Shown: positions 8,153 to 16,130 of the stretch, one piece after another
How the letters are laid out: each line of letters starts with the position of its first letter
Position numbering within the stretch: position 1 is the stretch's first letter
Assembly (NCBI RefSeq): GCF_047607445.1
Contig: NZ_JBLKRT010000024.1
Coordinates: 1-64,000, forward strand
Direction of reading: 5' to 3'
DNA from: Crystallibacter sulfonylureivorans_A
GTDB lineage: Bacteria; Actinomycetota; Actinomycetes; Actinomycetales; Micrococcaceae
DNA length: 64,000 nucleotides
The notes under the pieces: generated by a model
What the model was told of the DNA's origin: nothing
What the model saw: the letters and a program-made list of their open reading frames with translations, nothing else
Database searches by the model: none
Program-made: the position numbers and the translations under genes

Positions 8153-8511
8153 TGAGCGAAACTCCGCGCGGCGAACTGGTGTGCAACGCCTCGGACGTAC
8201 AGGTCAATCAGGCGGTGCGCATCCTGGTCGATGACTATCCGGTAGCCATCGTCCGGGACTCCGAGGGCGAACTGCATGCCATCGGGGACACCTGTTCGCA
8301 CGCGGACGTCTCACTTTCCGAAGGCGACGTCGAAGGCTGCACGATCGAGTGCTGGGGCCATGGTTCCCAGTTCGATCTGCGCACCGGCGAGCCGCTGAGC
8401 CTGCCGGCGTTCGAACCCGTCCCGGTGTTCGCGCTGACGCTCGACGGCGACAGCGTCTACGTCGACGTCACGAACGTCCTCAACGGGGCGCCAGCTCCGG
8501 ACCTCAACTAA
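8152..8511 (+). CDS. Rieske [2Fe-2S] ferredoxin embedded in the suf operon
   Basis: A 119-aa soluble Rieske protein with the two cluster-binding boxes CSH (in DTCSHADVSL) and CWGH (in ECWGHGSQFDLRTGEP), the C-x-H ... C-x2-H pattern of biphenyl dioxygenase-type ferredoxins. It has no signal peptide or membrane helix. Its position between sufD and sufC, with a one-base overlap to sufD, is conserved in several actinobacteria and suggests electron delivery during cluster assembly or use as a client protein. The precise role is not established. Confidence 0.93.
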   Translation: MSETPRGELVCNASDVQVNQAVRILVDDYPVAIVRDSEGELHAIGDTCSHADVSLSEGDVEGCTIECWGHGSQFDLRTGEPLSLPAFEPVPVFALTLDGDSVYVDVTNVLNGAPAPDLN

Positions 8512-8569
8512 AACTTCAACACGCGAACTTACGCCCGCCCTCACCGGGCGCAAAGGAGAAAGCAGACAG

Positions 8570-9331
8570 ATGTCTACTCTTGAAATCAAGGACCTGCACG
8601 TCAGCATTGACACCGAGCAGGGCAGCAAGGAGATCCTCAAAGGCGTCTCCCTGACGATCAACACCGGCGAAATCCACGCCATCATGGGCCCGAACGGTTC
8701 CGGCAAGTCCACCCTGGCTTCCACCATCGCCGGCCACCCGCGCTACACCGTGGACTCCGGCAGCATCACGCTGGACGGCGAAGATGTGCTGGCCATGAGC
8801 GTGGACGAGCGTGCCCGCGCCGGCTTGTTCCTGGCCATGCAGTACCCGGTCGAGGTACCCGGCGTGACCATGACCAACTTCCTGCGCACCGCCAAGACCG
8901 CGCTCGACGGCGAGGCACCGAGCCTGCGCCACTGGACCAAGGACGTCAAGGAAGCGATGAGCCAGCTGCGCATCGACGCCGACTTCGCTCAGCGCAACGT
9001 CAACGAAGGCTTCTCCGGCGGCGAAAAGAAGCGTGTGGAGATCCTTCAGCTTGAACTGTTCAAGCCCAAATTCGCCATCATGGACGAGACCGACTCCGGT
9101 CTGGACGTGGACGCGCTCAAGGTGGTCTCCGAAGGCCACAACCGGGTGCACGCGGACGGCGCCATGGGCACCCTGCTGATCACCCACTACACGCGCATCC
9201 TGCGCTACATCAAGCCCAACTTCGTGCACGTCTTCGTGGACGGGCACATTGCCGAAGAGGGAGGCCCCGAACTGGCCGACCGCCTCGAAGAAGAGGGCTA
9301 CGACCGCTACCTGACCCCTGCAAAGGCCTAA
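8570..9331 (+). CDS. sufC: Fe-S assembly ATPase SufC
   Basis: A 253-aa soluble ABC ATPase that drives conformational change of the SufB-SufD scaffold. It has Walker A GPNGSGKST, signature FSGGEKKRVEI, Walker B/D-loop MDETDSGLDVDAL and H-loop THYTRILRYI; the MDETDSGLD block is diagnostic of SufC. A strong ribosome-binding site (AAAGGAGA) stands in the 58-bp gap after the Rieske gene, so this gene is initiated independently within the operon. Confidence 0.97.
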   Translation: MSTLEIKDLHVSIDTEQGSKEILKGVSLTINTGEIHAIMGPNGSGKSTLASTIAGHPRYTVDSGSITLDGEDVLAMSVDERARAGLFLAMQYPVEVPGVTMTNFLRTAKTALDGEAPSLRHWTKDVKEAMSQLRIDADFAQRNVNEGFSGGEKKRVEILQLELFKPKFAIMDETDSGLDVDALKVVSEGHNRVHADGAMGTLLITHYTRILRYIKPNFVHVFVDGHIAEEGGPELADRLEEEGYDRYLTPAKA

Positions 9332-9333
9332 TT

Positions 9334-9663
9334 ATGACTGAAGTCAATGCCCCGCAGACGTCCCTGGAGGACGTCGAGGAAGCGCTCAAGGACGTCATCG
9401 ACCCTGAGTTGGGCGTCAACATCGTGGACCTCGGCCTGCTCTACGGGCTGAAGTACGCCGACGACGGTGCCCTGCTGATCGACATGACGCTGACCACCGC
9501 CGCCTGCCCGCTCACCGATGTCCTCGAGGAGCAGACCGGCAAGGCGCTGGACGGCGTCGTCGACGAGTGGCGCCTCAACTGGGTCTGGATGCCGCCGTGG
9601 GGTCCGGAGCGGATCACCGACGACGGCCGCGACCAGATGCGGGCGCTCGGCTTCAATATCTGA
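9334..9663 (+). CDS. sufT: MIP18/DUF59 Fe-S assembly factor SufT
   Basis: A 109-aa DUF59 protein related to eukaryotic CIA2/MIP18, with VIDPELGVNIVDLGLLYG (about residues 21-38) and the reactive Cys in TTAACPLTD. SufT proteins assist maturation of Fe-S clients. It starts 2 nt after the sufC stop and is the last gene of the operon, directly before a strong terminator. In M. tuberculosis sufS (csd) and sufU lie between sufC and sufT; here they are absent. Confidence 0.92.
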   Translation: MTEVNAPQTSLEDVEEALKDVIDPELGVNIVDLGLLYGLKYADDGALLIDMTLTTAACPLTDVLEEQTGKALDGVVDEWRLNWVWMPPWGPERITDDGRDQMRALGFNI

Positions 9664-9681
9664 TCTTCTGCATGACTAACG

Positions 9682-9719
9682 ACGGCGGACCGGTCACCTT
9701 CGGGTGGCTGGTCCGCCGT
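9682..9719 (+). terminator. Terminator hairpin of the suf operon with UUCG tetraloop
   Basis: ACGGCGGACC (9682-9691) pairs with GGTCCGCCGT (9710-9719), and the inner bases 9692-9698 pair with 9703-9709 (with two G-U pairs), giving a stem of 17 pairs closed by C(TTCG)G at 9698-9703. It begins 19 nt after the sufT stop. The following bases are only moderately T-rich. Confidence 0.85.
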
Positions 9720-9762
9720 TGTCTGTTCCTGCGTGTGGTCTTCCGTCTGGGCCTCGGCAGCA

Positions 9763-9814
9763 GCGGCTCTGTCTGGTGCCCGGCGGCGGCGGCTCTGTCT
9801 GGTCCCCGGCGGCG
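9763..9814. repeat. 26-bp tandem duplication
   Basis: Two adjacent 26-bp copies (9763-9788 and 9789-9814) start with GCGGCTCTGTCTGGT and differ at one base (G versus C at the sixteenth position). They lie just upstream of the next gene's putative -10 element, between it and the suf terminator. Confidence 0.9.
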
Positions 9815-9818
9815 GCGT

Positions 9819-9824
9819 TAGGAT
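9819..9824 (+). promoter_or_regulatory. Candidate -10 element for a leaderless membrane-protein gene
   Basis: TAGGAT is followed by CGGCAT and then ATG at 9831, a 6-nt spacing. No Shine-Dalgarno sequence precedes the ATG. Confidence 0.55.
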
Positions 9825-9830
9825 CGGCAT

Positions 9831-10622
9831 ATGGGTGTATCGACCGTTGGGAAGGCACAGGGACGCGGACGCTATGACGAGGTCCATGTCGCTGCGGCCT
9901 TCCACGGGCTGACGGCCCTGCTGGCGGTGGTGGGCATCGCCCTCGGAATTACCGCCGTGCCTGCGTCGCCCGGATATGCTGCCGCGCCTGCGCATGCGTG
10001 GTGGAACTACGCCAGCGCCGCGGGTGTCCAGGCGGCCCTGCTGGTCTTCGTGGTGAGCCTGACCTTGCTGATGGACTCGGCAATGGCCGGGGGACGATTC
10101 TGGCGTGCGGCACGGACGGGCACGCTGGCAGCCATGCTGCTGGTCTTCCTGGCCCAGTTCACACCCTTCCGCGGATTGCCCGACACAGCTGAGCTGACCG
10201 TGGCCGGGGTGATGGCGGACCGGCTGCTGCTCTACGCGCTGCCGGTGGTTGTAGTGACCGGCTGGCTGATCTTCGGTCCGCGTCCCCGAATCAGCACCGG
10301 TGCTGTGACCTTCGCGCTGGTCTTCCCGGGTTTCTGGCTGCTCTGGACTGGCCTCAGGGGCGCGATCACCGGCTGGCTGCCCTATGCCGCCGGACCGGCT
10401 CCGGCACCGGGGCAGCTGCTGATGATGGGCATCGGTCTGATTTTGCTGTGGCTGGGAGCCACCATGGTTTTCCTGCTGCTGGACTCGACGATGGGTCGGG
10501 AGCCCGACGGCTATCTGCCGGGCTTCGGTCCGCCCGACTCCGCTGCGGGCAATAATTCGGACGGCCCGCCCTTCGCCGAGGGCGTCCGCGAGCCGGATCC
10601 GGTCGATCCGCGGGACCTGTAG
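9831..10622 (+). CDS. Six-helix integral membrane protein, Pr6Pr-like
   Basis: A 263-aa protein with about six predicted transmembrane segments (near residues 22-42, 60-82, 95-112, 130-150, 160-180 and 200-222) and a polar, Pro/Asp-rich C-terminal tail. The segment FPGFWLLWTGLRGAITGWLPY resembles the 'W-x-x-Y/W-T-x-x-R-G-x-I-x-x-W-Y/L-P-Y' signature of Pr6Pr family membrane proteins, which are common and uncharacterised in Actinobacteria. It stands alone: the upstream neighbour ends in a terminator and the downstream gene is convergent. No function is proposed. Confidence 0.75.
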   Translation: MGVSTVGKAQGRGRYDEVHVAAAFHGLTALLAVVGIALGITAVPASPGYAAAPAHAWWNYASAAGVQAALLVFVVSLTLLMDSAMAGGRFWRAARTGTLAAMLLVFLAQFTPFRGLPDTAELTVAGVMADRLLLYALPVVVVTGWLIFGPRPRISTGAVTFALVFPGFWLLWTGLRGAITGWLPYAAGPAPAPGQLLMMGIGLILLWLGATMVFLLLDSTMGREPDGYLPGFGPPDSAAGNNSDGPPFAEGVREPDPVDPRDL

Positions 10623-10761
10623 CACTAGCCGGACCATGCACTAGAGGGCCCTACAGCGATGTTCTTGGGCCGCTCAGATTCTCAGGGCCGCCGTCGCGCG
10701 TGATCGACTGAGGCGGCTGCCGGGCGAGGTTCAGGCGGGCCGCTTTTGGGTGTGGGCTGAC

Positions 10762-11664
10762 TCAGGCGGGCCTATCGAGGTTCGTCGCGGAGAAAGTGTC
10801 GCAGCGGCCGGCATCGCCGGTCTGGTAGCCCTGCAGGAACCAGCGCTGGCGCTGCTCGCTGGAGCCGTGCGTCCAGGTGTGGGGATTGACTTGCCCGGTG
10901 GCAGACTGCTGGATGCGGTCGTCGCCCACCGCGGCGGCGGCGGAAAGAGCGTCCCGCAGGTCCTGCTCCGTCAGCGGCTGCATAAAGGGCTCGCCGGTCC
11001 GCTCGTCGATCTGTTCGGTCGCGTTCGCTGCCCACACGCCGGCGTAGCAATCGGCCTGGAGTTCCACCCGGACCGCGCCGGATTCCGGACCCTGCGGATC
11101 TTGCTGGGAGTAGTCGATGGCCCCGGTCAGATTCTGGATGTGGTGGCCGAACTCGTGTGCCACCACATACTCCTCCGCCAACGGTCCTCCGCTGGCGCCA
11201 AACCGGCTGGTCAGCTCAGCGAAGAACGAGGTGTCGAAATAGGCGGTCTGGTCACGTGGGCAGTAAAACGGGCCCACGGCGCTGCTCGCACTGCCGCAGC
11301 CGGTGCTCACCCCGCCGTCGAAAAGGACAGTCTGCGGGGCCGGATACTGCATGTTGTAGCGGGGCAGGTAGCCGGCCCAGAAATCATTGAGGCTATTGAC
11401 CGTTCCGACGATCCGGCAATCGGTGCGTTCGTTGGCGTCGGCACCGGTGAGGCATTCCTGCTGCAGGCCCAGTCCGCCTGCCTGCTGCTGTTCCTGGCCG
11501 CTGCCGCCCAGCCCGAATCCCTCCAGCACGTCTGCCGGGACACCCAGCAAGCTGGCAATGAGCACCAGAAGACCGCCGCCGCCAATGGCGATCTTGCCGC
11601 CCAGGCCGCCTCGGCGGTCCTGCACTTGGGACGTGTCCAACCGGGAGCCGCGGGAGAAACTCAT
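10762..11664 (-). CDS. Neutral zinc metallopeptidase (YpfJ/PF04228 family), membrane-anchored
   Basis: A 300-aa protein counted from the ATG at 11664. A cytoplasmic basic N-terminus, one transmembrane helix (KIAIGGGGLLVLIASLLGV, about residues 25-43), then an extracellular domain carrying VVAHEFGHHIQNLTG (HExxH zinc motif) and ELQADCYAGVWA (third ligand region). This is the standard PF04228 layout. Longer in-frame starts exist, but TATTGT 6 nt before this ATG supports it as a leaderless start. It is divergent from the ABC-F gene. The substrate of the family is unknown. Confidence 0.88.
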   Translation of the reverse strand: MSFSRGSRLDTSQVQDRRGGLGGKIAIGGGGLLVLIASLLGVPADVLEGFGLGGSGQEQQQAGGLGLQQECLTGADANERTDCRIVGTVNSLNDFWAGYLPRYNMQYPAPQTVLFDGGVSTGCGSASSAVGPFYCPRDQTAYFDTSFFAELTSRFGASGGPLAEEYVVAHEFGHHIQNLTGAIDYSQQDPQGPESGAVRVELQADCYAGVWAANATEQIDERTGEPFMQPLTEQDLRDALSAAAAVGDDRIQQSATGQVNPHTWTHGSSEQRQRWFLQGYQTGDAGRCDTFSATNLDRPA

Positions 11665-11670
11665 GAGCCA

Positions 11671-11676
11671 ACAATA
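11671..11676 (-). promoter_or_regulatory. Candidate -10 element for a leaderless metallopeptidase gene
   Basis: On the minus strand TATTGT is followed by TGGCTC and then ATG at 11664, a 6-nt spacing; no ribosome-binding site is visible. Confidence 0.55.
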
Positions 11677-11810
11677 ACGGTCCTGCCCGCGGTCGGCCCG
11701 GTGGGGGAGGTGTGCCGATGCCGGTAGACTGGAAAGGTTGATTTCCGCCCCGTCCCGTCCTGGACGGCGCCCGGGCATCTCGTCCCGCACTCTCTTGAAA
11801 GGCCGCCACT

Positions 11811-13409
11811 GTGATTACAGTCAATGATCTTGAGCTGCGTGCAGGAGCCCGCCTGCTCATGGAGGCGGTGTCCTTCCGTGTGGATAAAGGCGACAAAGTA
11901 GGGCTGGTGGGCCGGAACGGCGCCGGCAAGACCACGCTGACCCGGGTTCTGGCCGGCGAGGGCCTGCCCGCCGCCGGTACCGTGGTGCGCAACGGAGAGA
12001 TCGGCTACCTGCCGCAGGATCCCCGGACCCCGGATATGGAACAGCTCGCCCGCGACCGCATCCTCTCGGTCCGCGGTCTGGACGTGGTCACCCGCAAACT
12101 CCGCAAAGCACAGGCGGACATGGCCAGCAGCGACGCCGAGGTCCAGGCCAAGGCGATGCGCCGCTACGACCGGCTGGAAGCCGAATTCATCTCCGGCGGC
12201 GGCTACGCGGCGGAAGCCGAAGCAGCCGCCATTTCCTCCAATCTGGCCCTGCCGGAGCGGATCCTGAACCAGCCCCTGAGCACCTTGTCAGGTGGCCAGC
12301 GCCGCCGCGTGGAGCTCGCCCGGATCCTCTACTCCGGCGCCGAAACCATGCTCCTGGACGAGCCGACCAACCACCTTGACGCCGACTCGATCAGCTGGCT
12401 GCGCGAGTTCCTGAAGAACCATCAGGGCGGGCTGATCGTGATCAGCCACGACACCGGCCTGCTGGAAGCGACCGTCAACAAGGTCTTCCACCTGGACGCC
12501 AACCGCGCCACCATCGACATCTACAACATGAACTGGAAGCGCTACCTGCTGCAGCGCGAAACAGACGAGCGCGCCCGCAAGCGCGAGCGGGCCAACGCGG
12601 AAAAGAAGGCCCAGGTCCTGATGGACCAGGCGAATAAGATGCGCGCCAAGGCCACCAAGGCCGTGGCGGCGCAGAACATGGCCAAGCGCGCCGAACGGCT
12701 GCTCAGCGGCCTGGACGAGGTCCGGGCCCAAGACAAGGTGGCGGCGCTGCGCTTCCCGGACCCGGCACCGTGCGGCAAGACCCCGCTCACCGCGGAAGGC
12801 CTGAGCAAGTCCTATGGATCACTGGAGATCTTCACCGACGTCGACCTGGCCATCGACCGGGGCTCCCGCGTGGTGATTCTGGGTCTGAACGGCGCTGGCA
12901 AGACCACGCTGCTGCGCATGCTGGCCGGCGTGGACACCCCCGACACCGGCGATGTGCTGCCCGGCCACGGCCTGAAGATCGGCTACTACGCCCAGGAACA
13001 CGACACTCTGGACGTGGCACGGACCGTGCTGGAGAACATGCGCACCGCCGCCCCGGATCTGCAGGACGCCGAGGTGCGCAACATCCTCGGTTCCTTCCTC
13101 TTCTCGGGCGACGACGTCAACAAGCCGGCCGGAGTGCTCTCCGGCGGCGAAAAGACCAGGCTGGCGCTGGCTACGATTGTGGCCTCGTCGGCGAACGTGT
13201 TGCTGCTGGATGAGCCCACCAACAACCTGGACCCGGCCAGCCGCGCGGAGATCCTGGGGGCGCTGCGCAACTACAGCGGCGCCGTCGTTATGGTCAGTCA
13301 CGATGAAGGCGCGGTCGAGGCCCTGAATCCGGAGCGTGTTGTGCTGCTGCCGGACGGTGTCGAGGACCTCTGGAACGAGGACTACCTGGACCTGGTCACG
13401 CTGGCCTAA
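11811..13409 (+). CDS. ABC-F family ATPase (ribosome-associated type)
   Basis: A 532-aa protein with two ABC domains and no membrane segment. Domain 1: Walker A GRNGAGKTT, LSGGQRRRVEL, MLLDEPTNHLD. Domain 2: Walker A GLNGAGKTT, LSGGEKTRLAL, LLLDEPTNNLD. They are joined by a charged linker (about residues 245-300, RKRERANAEKKAQ...) like the P-site tRNA-interaction motif of EttA/Uup-type translation factors. The family also includes antibiotic-resistance proteins, and sequence alone cannot separate the two roles. The start is a GTG at 11811. The mycobacterial orthologue also lies near the suf operon, so a housekeeping role is more likely. Confidence 0.9.
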   Translation: MITVNDLELRAGARLLMEAVSFRVDKGDKVGLVGRNGAGKTTLTRVLAGEGLPAAGTVVRNGEIGYLPQDPRTPDMEQLARDRILSVRGLDVVTRKLRKAQADMASSDAEVQAKAMRRYDRLEAEFISGGGYAAEAEAAAISSNLALPERILNQPLSTLSGGQRRRVELARILYSGAETMLLDEPTNHLDADSISWLREFLKNHQGGLIVISHDTGLLEATVNKVFHLDANRATIDIYNMNWKRYLLQRETDERARKRERANAEKKAQVLMDQANKMRAKATKAVAAQNMAKRAERLLSGLDEVRAQDKVAALRFPDPAPCGKTPLTAEGLSKSYGSLEIFTDVDLAIDRGSRVVILGLNGAGKTTLLRMLAGVDTPDTGDVLPGHGLKIGYYAQEHDTLDVARTVLENMRTAAPDLQDAEVRNILGSFLFSGDDVNKPAGVLSGGEKTRLALATIVASSANVLLLDEPTNNLDPASRAEILGALRNYSGAVVMVSHDEGAVEALNPERVVLLPDGVEDLWNEDYLDLVTLA

Positions 13410-13425
13410 ACCGCCGCACAGCCTC

Positions 13426-13502
13426 GAACCGAAATTGCACGGCGCTTAGACACCTCCGCTCGTCCCTCGCTTCGGCGATGCGCGCCTTAGCAATTCCGGT
13501 TC
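13426..13502. repeat. Imperfect inverted-repeat element between convergent genes
   Basis: GAACCGAAATTGC (13426-13438) is complementary at 12 of 13 positions to GCAATTCCGGTTC (13490-13502), and inside it GGCGC (13441-13445) pairs with GCGCC (13482-13486). The whole could fold as one long stem with a 36-nt GC-rich loop. It lies between the ABC-F gene and the convergent SURF1 gene. It may be a bidirectional terminator or a dispersed palindromic element; there is no T-run. Confidence 0.6.
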
Positions 13503-13517
13503 CGGCAGCGCTGGAGT

Positions 13518-14420
13518 TCAGTCGTCTCGACTGAGCAGGGAGCCGTCGGTGCGGAAGCCTTGGGCATCCAGCAGGGCGTCTTCCTCTTCCTCCGACGTGG
13601 GCCGGTTGCGGCGGCGCTTCGGGGCTACAGCGGCGCGCGGGGCCGGATTGGCCTGATGGTAGCCGCTCAAGGCTTCTTCTTCCTCGGTCAACCGGCCGTG
13701 GTGCGCGTGCTGCCGGGCAGCGTAGCCGTAACCGACGAACAGGAGAACGCCGAAGGCGTACCACTGCATGGAGTAGGAAAGGTGCGGGCCTTCATCAATG
13801 GCGGGTTTCGGGATTTGCACCGGTTGATCGGCAGCAGCGGGGGACTCCGCCGCCATCAAGCCGTAGCTGCCGGTGTAGATCGGGTAGCCCAGTTCGGCCG
13901 CATAGGCATCCAGGTTGATGGATGCGAGCTGTCCTTCGGGGGCACCGCGGCTGACCGCCCCTTCGCCCGGCTTAACGCGCGCGACGACGGTGACCTCGCC
14001 CGTTGGAGCGGCCGGAATGGCGTCCGGGTAGCCGGCCTGGTTGTTGCCGATCGGCAGCCAGCCACGGTCAATGATGACTGTCGGCCCGTCCTTGAGCCGG
14101 AGCGGGACGAGTACTTCGTATCCTGGCCGGCCGTTCAGCGGCCGGTTCCTCACAATTCGCTGATTCGCGGCGTCGTACTCGCCATTGAGGACCACTGGAG
14201 TCCACTCGACCGAATCGTCGGCCGTGCTGAAAATCTTTGGGACATCGCTGAACGGCACCGGGTCGGCGTCGTAATGGGTCTCGACGGCGGCGATGGTGGC
14301 GCGCGCTTGGTCGCGGCGGTCCATCTGCCAGTTGCCCAGCATCACGCAGACCGCGGCGAGCAGGGCAACAATCAGCAACCAGCCCAGCCACTTGCCGCTG
14401 AGCAGGAATCGATAGGACAT
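13518..14420 (-). CDS. SURF1-family cytochrome oxidase assembly protein
   Basis: A 300-aa protein with an N-terminal helix (WLGWLLIVALLAAVCVMLGNWQ, about residues 11-32), the SURF1 features LGxWQ-x-x-R, NRPLNGRPGYEVLVPL and VIIDRGWLP, and a second helix near residue 225 (YSMQWYAFGVLLFVGYGYA). The C-terminal tail is acidic/basic and disordered. SURF1 assists insertion of haem A into oxidase subunit I, consistent with ctaA in the same window. The ATG at 14420 directly abuts the stop of the upstream small gene at 14421, so the three minus-strand genes 15250-13518 form an operon. Confidence 0.92.
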   Translation of the reverse strand: MSYRFLLSGKWLGWLLIVALLAAVCVMLGNWQMDRRDQARATIAAVETHYDADPVPFSDVPKIFSTADDSVEWTPVVLNGEYDAANQRIVRNRPLNGRPGYEVLVPLRLKDGPTVIIDRGWLPIGNNQAGYPDAIPAAPTGEVTVVARVKPGEGAVSRGAPEGQLASINLDAYAAELGYPIYTGSYGLMAAESPAAADQPVQIPKPAIDEGPHLSYSMQWYAFGVLLFVGYGYAARQHAHHGRLTEEEEALSGYHQANPAPRAAVAPKRRRNRPTSEEEEDALLDAQGFRTDGSLLSRDD

Positions 14421-14672
14421 TCAGGCACCGCTTTCCGGTATAGCGGGTTCTTCCAAGGGAAGCGTTTCCTTCCACAGACTTCGCTGGACCAGGTAGTCCT
14501 GCAGCCACTCGCGATGCCCGTCGCAGGCGAGCCAGACCTTGCGGCGCTCAGGGGTATGGATTTTCGGATTGTTCCAGAGCAGCTGCCATTGGGCGTTCTC
14601 GCGGCAGCCCTTCCGCGAACAAATCAGTGTCTCGGCGGTTGCTGCACCGCCGAGCTGGCCTAAGAGGTTCAT
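14421..14672 (-). CDS. Small conserved protein with Cys/His pairs, unknown function
   Basis: An 83-aa protein located between the DUF3099 and SURF1 genes, overlapping the former by 4 nt (ATGA). It contains CSRKGC near residues 18-23 and CDGH near residues 50-53, spaced as in a small treble-clef or zinc-ribbon fold, with Trp-rich flanks (NAQWQLLWNNP). The coupling to SURF1 hints at a role in respiratory-chain maturation, but that is inference from position. I do not recognise a characterised family. Confidence 0.8.
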   Translation of the reverse strand: MNLLGQLGGAATAETLICSRKGCRENAQWQLLWNNPKIHTPERRKVWLACDGHREWLQDYLVQRSLWKETLPLEEPAIPESGA

Positions 14673-15250
14673 GCGGCGGTCTTCCGTCGGCGCCGCTTGA
14701 CCACGGGGCTCAGGCTTCCCATGAAGGCCGCCGATTGGTCATAGTGCTCTTGTTCTGTGGTACTGGGCGCTGGACCGGCTGCGCCCGCTGATGCCTGCGG
14801 TTCGTCTGCGACCGGATCTGTTGACGCCCGTTGTCCCGGCACGGTGGATGCGGAACTCTGTGCCGGCGCCGGATGCTGCCCCATGTCGTCGATAACCACC
14901 CCGGTCAGGAAGTCGCCGTCCTCGTTCTTTCCGCTGTCGTCACTGGCTGTAGGGGCTTCCAGTTCCGGGAGCGGAGCTTGGTCCAGCAGTGCGGTGCTGT
15001 GTGTCAGGTGCGATTTGTCGCTGCCGCCATTGGCGATGATCACGGCTATCCATGGCAGGAAGACGGCGCCGGCCACGAAGAACCAGCGGAACCAGGCGTC
15101 GATGAAGAAGAAGAGCAGCAAGCAGGCCAACCGGATGCCCATGGCGAGCGTGTACTTGACCATGCGCCGGTGCATCTCGTCGGTGTGGCTTTCGGGGACG
15201 TCCGTAATGCTCAGGACTTCCGGTTTTTCGTCAGGCTGCTTGCTCATCAC
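14669..15250 (-). CDS. DUF3099 membrane protein
   Basis: A 193-aa protein with two transmembrane helices (about residues 33-51 and 53-73) in the DUF3099 arrangement: a RRMVKYTLAMGIRLACLLLF start, then FLPWIAVIIANGG. The C-terminal 110 residues are disordered, Ser/Asp/Pro-rich and end in a KRRRRK basic cluster. Two consecutive ATG codons (15250 and 15247) are possible; GGAG lies upstream of both. It is the first gene of the DUF3099 - small Cys protein - SURF1 unit. Function unknown. Confidence 0.82.
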   Translation of the reverse strand: MMSKQPDEKPEVLSITDVPESHTDEMHRRMVKYTLAMGIRLACLLLFFFIDAWFRWFFVAGAVFLPWIAVIIANGGSDKSHLTHSTALLDQAPLPELEAPTASDDSGKNEDGDFLTGVVIDDMGQHPAPAQSSASTVPGQRASTDPVADEPQASAGAAGPAPSTTEQEHYDQSAAFMGSLSPVVKRRRRKTAA

Positions 15251-15378
15251 ACTCCATCAGGGCTGTATCAATTCTCCCACGATGGCCTGAATGTCTAAAG
15301 CCGACGCAACGAGTCCCCTGCCGCAGGACCTCCCGGGCTAGGATTCCATAGGAAAACAGCAGCTTCTTGGAGGTAAGT

Positions 15379-16101
15379 GTGAGCAACGAACAGCAGACCG
15401 GCCGCAGCGTGCTGGTCACCGGAGGCAACCGCGGCATCGGCTTGGCCATCGCCCGGGCCTTCGCAGCGAACGGCGACAAGGTAGCGATCACCTACCGCAG
15501 CGGCGAGGTGCCCGAAGGACTTCTGGGTGTAAAGGCCGACGTCACGGACGCCGGGTCCGTGGATGCTGCTTTCACCGAGGTCGAAGCAGCGCACGGTCCG
15601 GTGGAGGTGCTGGTGGCCAACGCCGGCGTCACGCGCGACACGCTGCTGCTGCGGATGAGCGAAGAAGACTTCACCAGCGTGGTGGACACCAACCTGTCCG
15701 GGGCGTTCCGGGTGATCAAGCGTGCCTCCAAGGGGATGATCCGGCTGCGCAAGGGTCGCGTGGTGCTGATCTCCTCAGTAGTGGGGCTCTACGGGTCGCC
15801 CGGCCAGATCAACTACGCCGCCTCCAAGGCCGGCTTGGTGGGCATCGCACGGTCGCTGACCCGCGAACTCGGCTCCCGCAACATCACCGCCAACGTGGTG
15901 GCGCCGGGATTCGTCAACACGGAAATGACCGCTGTGCTCCCGGAAGACACGCAGAAGAGCTACCTGGCTTCAATCCCTGCGGGCCGCTTCGCCGAACCCG
16001 AGGAAGTGGCCAAGGTGGTCCGGTGGGTTGCCAGCGACGAAGCTGCCTACATCTCCGGCGCGGTGATCCCGGTGGACGGCGGACTGGGTATGGGCCACTA
16101 A
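15379..16101 (+). CDS. fabG: 3-oxoacyl-[acyl-carrier-protein] reductase (FabG/MabA-like)
   Basis: A 240-aa short-chain dehydrogenase that reduces 3-oxoacyl-ACP with NADPH in fatty-acid elongation. Cofactor motif TGGNRGIG at residues 14-21, NAGV at 81-84, catalytic S133, Y146 and K150 (YAASK), and the C-terminal VDGGLGMGH. The GTG at 15379 is chosen because TTGGAGGTAA stands just upstream; an ATG 12 nt earlier would overlap that site. The order relative to ctaA-suf-ABC-F resembles the mycobacterial fabG1 (mabA) position, but the next gene is not an InhA enoyl reductase. Confidence 0.9.
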   Translation: MSNEQQTGRSVLVTGGNRGIGLAIARAFAANGDKVAITYRSGEVPEGLLGVKADVTDAGSVDAAFTEVEAAHGPVEVLVANAGVTRDTLLLRMSEEDFTSVVDTNLSGAFRVIKRASKGMIRLRKGRVVLISSVVGLYGSPGQINYAASKAGLVGIARSLTRELGSRNITANVVAPGFVNTEMTAVLPEDTQKSYLASIPAGRFAEPEEVAKVVRWVASDEAAYISGAVIPVDGGLGMGH

Positions 16102-16130
16102 GCCGGCAAGCAGGCCGGCCCGCGTTTTGA

